Shown one piece after another: positions 59,443 through 64,000 of a stretch of 64,000 bases of DNA. The notes beneath the pieces were generated by a model. That model had not been told where the DNA came from and did not search any database. It saw nothing but the letters and a program-made list of their open reading frames with translations. The DNA lies in assembly GCA_946486375.1 (NCBI GenBank), contig CAMLTW010000001.1, forward strand, positions 62,001 through 126,000, in the 5' to 3' direction. This DNA is from an uncultured Rikenellaceae bacterium (GTDB lineage Bacteria; Bacteroidota; Bacteroidia; Bacteroidales; Rikenellaceae). The translations under genes were made by a program, and so were the position numbers. The first letter of the stretch is position 1, and each line of letters begins with the position of its first letter.

Positions 59443-61212
59443 ATGAAAAGACAAAGACTTTACCGATTGATATTTTCCCTGTCCGCGGTGTTTTTCCTGG
59501 GAGCCTGTTCGCTGAAGGAATACGATCCGCACGGCGGGGTGACGGCCGAAGATATTTTCACCACGCCCGAAGGGTACGGACAACTCATCAACGCCTGTTA
59601 CATCAACCTAAGCCGGATGCTGTACGGTCGGGAAAACATGATCCTGATGACCGAGGGGGGAACCGACCTGTGGATCACCAACGGGAACGGAACCGGTTAC
59701 CGGCAGTTCTTGAAATACCTGGATTTGACTTCTTCCATCGGCGGTTCGAAAGACATCTGGAACGGTTGTTACGATGCCATCAACCTGTGCAATGCGGCCA
59801 TCGAACGGGCCGAACGGGCCGGATTCAAAACCGAGGAGGAGAAAAATGCGAAGGTGGCCGAAGCCCGTTTTCTGAGGGCGTTCTATTATTTCCACATTGT
59901 GGAACAGTTCGGCGGTGTTTATTTGCAGACGGCGGAAACGGACGCTCCGAAATTCATTCTGGAACGGAGTCCGGTGGAAGCGTTCTACGACGTGATCATT
60001 CCCGATTTGCAGTTCGCGGCCCAGTGGCTTCCGGTGGAACAGGACGACGTGGGAAGGGCTGTGCGTCGGGGAGCATTGGGGATGCTGGCCAAAGCGGCTT
60101 TGCAGCGCACCGCTTACGGGGACGTGGAAACGTATGCCACCATTGCGCGGGATGCGGCGGCGGAGCTCATCAACAACAAGGCCGCTTATCAGGCGGAACT
60201 CTATCCGACCTTCGCGGAAGTGTTCGATCCGGCCAACAACAAGACCAACAAGGAATCGTTGATCCGGGTTACGTTCTCGACCAATTCGGCTCTCTTCACC
60301 AACAGCAATCCGAACCGGCTTTTCACCTGGATTTCCCACGCTTCCTTCAAAGGAGTAGCCGGATTGATCGATCCGGGCAAACCGACCGAGGTCGGTTATA
60401 AGAGCGGCGCGATCATGCAGCCTACCAAGTTTTTGTTCACGCGTTTCAACGAGGACATGGATGCCCGCTATGACGTGACCTTCAAACAGGCTTACCGGAA
60501 TAACGGTTCTCTTTATACCTGGAACGAGGCGGATCAGGTCAAGTTCCTCAAGGATCCTTCCGTCATCGGCCGGCAGGTGGAAGTGGGGGACACTTCTTTC
60601 GCCTTCTCGAAAAAGCCGATTCTGGGTCAGGCGATTTTGCCTTACGTGGCTGTCACGCTCAACGACGTTTACGATCCCGACACCGATACGGTGCTGGTGA
60701 ATCTGAAGAGCAATCCGGACAGGAGCTCGCCCTTCAAAACGCTTTTCGCTTCGTTCGTCAAGTACGATAATCCGGCCCTGACCGCCGCCAACAACAAGTA
60801 CATGATGGCCGACGTGATCGTGATGCGCTTTGCGGAAGCCTATCTGATCGCTGCCGAGGCCGAAATTCTGCTGAACCGTCCAGGGGAGGCCGTCGGATAC
60901 GTGAATACGCTTCGTGAGCGAGCCAGTCTCTCCCCTTCCGACTTCGTGGAAGGGAGGATGAAAACCACCGCCGCAGACATGACGATCGATTTCATCCTGG
61001 ACGAACGGGCGCGCGAATTGTGCGGGGAGCATACGCGCTGGTACGATCTGAAGCGGACGAAGACTTTCGAGCAACGTTTGGGACTCGGAAAAGCCAATCC
61101 CGATATCCGCTCGTTCGATCCGGCGGTCAACTATGTCCGACCGATTCCGATCACCTTCCTCAACTCGATCGATAACCGCGACGAGTTCGGACAGAATCCC
61201 GGTTACCTGTAG
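59443..61212 (+). CDS. SusD-like glycan-binding lipoprotein
   Basis: A 589-residue lipoprotein (lipobox F-L-G-A-C, Cys 23) on the cell surface. It has the SusD pattern: A-E-A-R-F-L-R-A-F-Y-Y-F-H-I-V-E-Q-F-G-G near residue 140, helical TPR-like repeats, and a C-terminal R-A-R-E-L-C-G-E-H-T-R-W-Y-D-L-K-R. It caps the SusC barrel and captures the glycan. It is followed by a terminator, so the first SusC/D pair is a unit of its own. Confidence 0.95.
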   Translation: MKRQRLYRLIFSLSAVFFLGACSLKEYDPHGGVTAEDIFTTPEGYGQLINACYINLSRMLYGRENMILMTEGGTDLWITNGNGTGYRQFLKYLDLTSSIGGSKDIWNGCYDAINLCNAAIERAERAGFKTEEEKNAKVAEARFLRAFYYFHIVEQFGGVYLQTAETDAPKFILERSPVEAFYDVIIPDLQFAAQWLPVEQDDVGRAVRRGALGMLAKAALQRTAYGDVETYATIARDAAAELINNKAAYQAELYPTFAEVFDPANNKTNKESLIRVTFSTNSALFTNSNPNRLFTWISHASFKGVAGLIDPGKPTEVGYKSGAIMQPTKFLFTRFNEDMDARYDVTFKQAYRNNGSLYTWNEADQVKFLKDPSVIGRQVEVGDTSFAFSKKPILGQAILPYVAVTLNDVYDPDTDTVLVNLKSNPDRSSPFKTLFASFVKYDNPALTAANNKYMMADVIVMRFAEAYLIAAEAEILLNRPGEAVGYVNTLRERASLSPSDFVEGRMKTTAADMTIDFILDERARELCGEHTRWYDLKRTKTFEQRLGLGKANPDIRSFDPAVNYVRPIPITFLNSIDNRDEFGQNPGYL

Positions 61213-61240
61213 GGAGCTTTGACGGATGATCTTTTTTTCG

Positions 61241-61280
61241 ACGTTCCGGGCCGTAAATTGCCCGGGACGTTTTTCATTTC
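61241..61280 (+). terminator. SusC/SusD operon terminator
   Basis: Stem ACGTTCCGGGC / GCCCGGGACGT (one G-T pair) followed by TTTTTCATTTC, 29 bases after the SusD stop. Confidence 0.75.
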
Positions 61281-61903
61281 ATCCCAATGCCTTTTGCCGT
61301 TCTGCAAGGGAAAGGAGAACTTCCTTATCCGGCGGATTTCTTTTTCTACCTTAAAAAATAAAATTATGGCTGAGAAAAATGATAATATTTTTTGCGTTTT
61401 TAAAAAGAATGTGTTAACATTGTGACCGGAACCGGCTATAAGACGAAACTAACTCATGTGAAAAAGAAAAGAATCGTTACGTGATGAGGCCGGGATGGGA
61501 CTAACCGTTTTAACCCAAAAAAACGATGAAGCGCCTTTTCTTCGAAACAGGTAGAGACGAACGATCCGTTTCCGGGATTCGGGCCGGAAGGGGAGGCGGT
61601 TTGTGCCGTGCGAGAAGGGCGGTCGCGGGGAAAAATTCCGAAAAGTGTCTGTTTTGTTTGGATAAGTGTGAAAAAATGTTAACACACACACACACACACA
61701 CACACCTTATTTAACTTATTTGCCGATTTCCGATTCTTCCGGTATGGAGGAGGAGGGAAGACGTCTTTATTTTCCGCATGCCATGTGTGTGCGGAAACAT
61801 GCGTATTTTTTGTTGTATCGTCGTTTCGGAGGAGCTTTCGGGTTCCCTTCCGCCGGTCGTGTTTTGTCCTCAGACCCACACTAACCTACAAATAATTATT
61901 TTT
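61281..61903. other. Intergenic region upstream of the second SusC
   Basis: About 620 bases with no gene. It holds the (AC)12 tract (61682-61705) and a stretch GCATGCCATGTGTGTGCGG nearby. I see no exact TAnnTTTG promoter. Confidence 0.4.
61682..61705. repeat. (AC)12 dinucleotide microsatellite
   Basis: Twelve perfect AC units, 198 bases before the second SusC start. Such long dinucleotide tracts are rare in bacterial chromosomes and are prone to slippage. Confidence 0.9.
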
Positions 61904-64000
61904 ATGAAAAACAAATCCGAAAAAAATCGAAGATGGACGAAGATGCCGGTCGTACTGGCATTTTTGTGTGCCGCGATTTTGCTGGGGGCTTTCCAGACGT
62001 CGGCCCAGCAGCGGCGAATCACCGGAACGGTGAGCGATGCGAGGGGTCCGTTGGCCGGGGTGGCGGTTACGGTCAAGGGCACCACTCAGGGAACGACCAC
62101 GGACGGGGCCGGAAAGTATGCCATTTCCGCTTCGGCGGAAAGCATCCTGGAATTTTCCTTTATCGGCTACGTCGGGCAGGAAGTCACGGTCGGGTCCCGG
62201 CAGGTGGTGGACGTTACGCTGGAGGAAGATGCCACGGACATCGACGAAGTGGTGGTGATCGGTTACGGTACGGTCAAAAAACGGGACTTGACCGGTTCCG
62301 TGTCTTCCATCAAGGAGGATGTGATTCTGGCCATTCCGACCGGCAACGTCATGCAGGCATTGCAGGGACGAGTGACCGGTTTGGACATGCATGAAAACGA
62401 CAAGGGCGAACTGAAGCTCGTCATGCGCGGACACCGTTCCATCAACGGTACGAATGATCCGCTGATCATTATCGACGGCGTGCAGGGCGGAAGCTACTCC
62501 GATATCAACCCGGCCGACGTCGCTTCGATCGACATTCTGAAAGATGCATCGTCTACCGCGATCTACGGTTCGCAGGGGGCCAACGGGGTGATCATCATCA
62601 CTACGAAGGCTCCGGATAAGGGGAAAATGACGGTGAATTACAACGCTTATGCCGGATGGACCATGTGGGCGGATCAGAACGATCGTCGTGTCGGCGAGTC
62701 CTGGATCGCTCCGCGGCGGATAGCCGCCCAGAATGCCGGACAGTGGCAATCTGCGGCGGACGATGCGGCTCTGTTCGGGAGCAACGAGGCTTATCAGGCG
62801 TTTATGAACAACGACTGGACCGACTATCGCGAACTGATCAGCCGGAAACCGTTCATGCAGAATCATACGTTGTCCATTTCGGGAGGGACGGAAACGGTCA
62901 ACGCGCGTTTTACCGCCGGCTGGGAAGAATCGCAAACCAAAAGAAAAGGCGGTTCGTCCGACAAGTTCAACCTGCGCGCCGAAATCAACTCGAAAGTCAA
63001 TTCCTGGTTGAGCGCAGGGGTCAACATGCGGTTGGGACACAATTACAGCAAAGAATCTCCGTATCAGTCGGACGGCGGTTGGCAGTTGGGACATCCCTAC
63101 GATGAGAACGGGGATTTGATTATCTATCCCGTCGGCGAGTCCGGTTATGTCAATCCCTTGCTGGATGCTTATTATTCCAACATGAAGGTCAAGAAGGAGT
63201 ATTCGACCCGGATTTCCGCTACCGGCTATGTCGATGTCAAACCGGTGAAAGGACTCAACATTCGTTCCCAGTTCAATACGAATCTTTCCATGACCACGAC
63301 CGGTTCCTACACGGACAAGAACTCTTCGGGGCAGATCGCCGACAATCATGAAAGCAGCTCCAGTATGGAAATCGTTCCGAAACGGTATATCGAATGGAAC
63401 AACATCGTCACTTATGAGAAGAAGTTGGGCGACCATAGTTTCGGGATAACGGCCCTGACCGCTTACACCAAATCGATAAATGAAAAACTCACCGGTTCGG
63501 GTAAAGACCAGCTGGTCAATTCCAATCTGTGGCATGCTTTGGGCGGAACCAAGACGCAGGTGGTCGGTTCGGAATATGTGCAATCCCAGATGTTTTCCTA
63601 TGCGGCCCGTGTCAACTATTCGTATAAGGATCGTTATTTGTTCACCGCTTCGTGGCGCCGGGACGGTGCTTCCAGACTTTCGAAAGGACACAAGTGGGCC
63701 TCTTTCCCTTCGGCCGCATTGGCATGGCGTGTCAGCGAAGAAAACTTCATGTCGGGACAGACGTGGCTGGATAATCTGAAACTTCGTATCTCTTATGGGG
63801 TGACCGGTAATTCGGGTATCAAGGAATACGGAACCCAGAGCGGTGTGGTAAGTTCCAGCACGGGGCTCGCTTTGCAGGATAAACCGCTGTTGCATTACGA
63901 TTTCGCCAATTCCATCGGTAATACCGAAACGAAATGGGAGACTTCGGAAAACTTCGATGTCGGGGTCGACTTCTCAATCTTCAACGGTCGACTGGACGCA
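61904..64000 (+). CDS. Second SusC-like TonB-dependent receptor (partial, cut by window edge)
   Basis: The first 699 codons of a SusC-like receptor, open to the right edge. A signal peptide (to F-Q-T-S-A-Q-Q) is followed by a CarboxypepD_reg domain (G-V-A-V-T-V-K-G-T-T-Q-G-T-T-T-D), the plug (D-I-D-E-V-V-V-I-G-Y-G-T; S-S-T-A-I-Y-G-S-Q-G-A-N-G-V) and part of the barrel. It differs clearly from the first SusC, so it is not a recent copy. Its SusD partner is presumably beyond the window. ATG at 61904 is well placed before the signal peptide. Confidence 0.93.
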   Translation, partial: MKNKSEKNRRWTKMPVVLAFLCAAILLGAFQTSAQQRRITGTVSDARGPLAGVAVTVKGTTQGTTTDGAGKYAISASAESILEFSFIGYVGQEVTVGSRQVVDVTLEEDATDIDEVVVIGYGTVKKRDLTGSVSSIKEDVILAIPTGNVMQALQGRVTGLDMHENDKGELKLVMRGHRSINGTNDPLIIIDGVQGGSYSDINPADVASIDILKDASSTAIYGSQGANGVIIITTKAPDKGKMTVNYNAYAGWTMWADQNDRRVGESWIAPRRIAAQNAGQWQSAADDAALFGSNEAYQAFMNNDWTDYRELISRKPFMQNHTLSISGGTETVNARFTAGWEESQTKRKGGSSDKFNLRAEINSKVNSWLSAGVNMRLGHNYSKESPYQSDGGWQLGHPYDENGDLIIYPVGESGYVNPLLDAYYSNMKVKKEYSTRISATGYVDVKPVKGLNIRSQFNTNLSMTTTGSYTDKNSSGQIADNHESSSSMEIVPKRYIEWNNIVTYEKKLGDHSFGITALTAYTKSINEKLTGSGKDQLVNSNLWHALGGTKTQVVGSEYVQSQMFSYAARVNYSYKDRYLFTASWRRDGASRLSKGHKWASFPSAALAWRVSEENFMSGQTWLDNLKLRISYGVTGNSGIKEYGTQSGVVSSSTGLALQDKPLLHYDFANSIGNTETKWETSENFDVGVDFSIFNGRLDA

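Overview
The window looks like a chromosomal segment of a GC-rich gut Bacteroidales, closest in style to Alistipes/Rikenellaceae (inference). The evidence is SusC/SusD pairs, an RNF complex in the order B-C-D-G-E-A, many lipoproteins with Bacteroidetes-style signals, and at least fourteen promoter boxes matching TAnnTTTG, the -7 element of this phylum. Coding density is high and most genes look like ordinary chromosome.

Left part (1-17.2 kb). A phage-tail-like SGNH protein with two tandem modules faces a nine-gene polysaccharide operon. The operon is read right to left from a promoter at 15.3 kb: Wzz-like chain-length protein, EpsG/Wzy-like polymerase, glycosyltransferase, hexapeptide acyltransferase, glycosyltransferase, an unusual CapK-PHP fusion, bi-domain oxidoreductase, heparinase-like protein and glycosyltransferase. 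Several of these genes overlap by ATGA. No initiating sugar-phosphate transferase, flippase or export porin is present. A separate rfbD-like dTDP-rhamnose reductase lies at 16.3-17.2 kb.

Middle part (17.3-36 kb). Housekeeping and stress genes come first: a TlpA-like protein, fumC, a ferredoxin-nitroreductase, a cupin lipoprotein and dps. An accessory stretch at 24.8-28 kb follows. It holds an HTH protein with a lipocalin-like C-terminus, an unknown protein, a promoter-bearing structured-RNA candidate, a small XRE regulator, and a CRISPR array with type II-C-like repeats but no cas gene. Next come tRNA-Phe, nadE and the complete RseC-like/rnfBCDGEA operon, a Na+/H+-coupled ferredoxin:NAD oxidoreductase.

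Right-centre (36-52 kb). This part holds envelope genes (phosphoethanolamine transferase, outer-membrane barrels, an NlpE-like lipoprotein, a LolC/E permease, a SPOR protein, a VanX-like dipeptidase), menG, a DUF2776/YhiM homologue and a bifunctional nuclease. At 42.4-44.4 kb lies an anomalous island: an HTH-lipocalin/lipocalin pair, a rod-shaped 6S-like RNA candidate with its own promoter, and three REP-like palindromes in alternating orientation.

Right end (52-64 kb). A pectin-type utilisation locus: two tandem, recently duplicated PL1 pectate lyases on the minus strand, then a SusC/SusD pair and a second SusC cut by the window edge. An (AC)12 dinucleotide tract sits upstream of the second SusC.

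The items most worth a second look are the CapK-PHP fusion, the cas-less CRISPR array, the HTH-lipocalin regulators and the two structured-RNA candidates.
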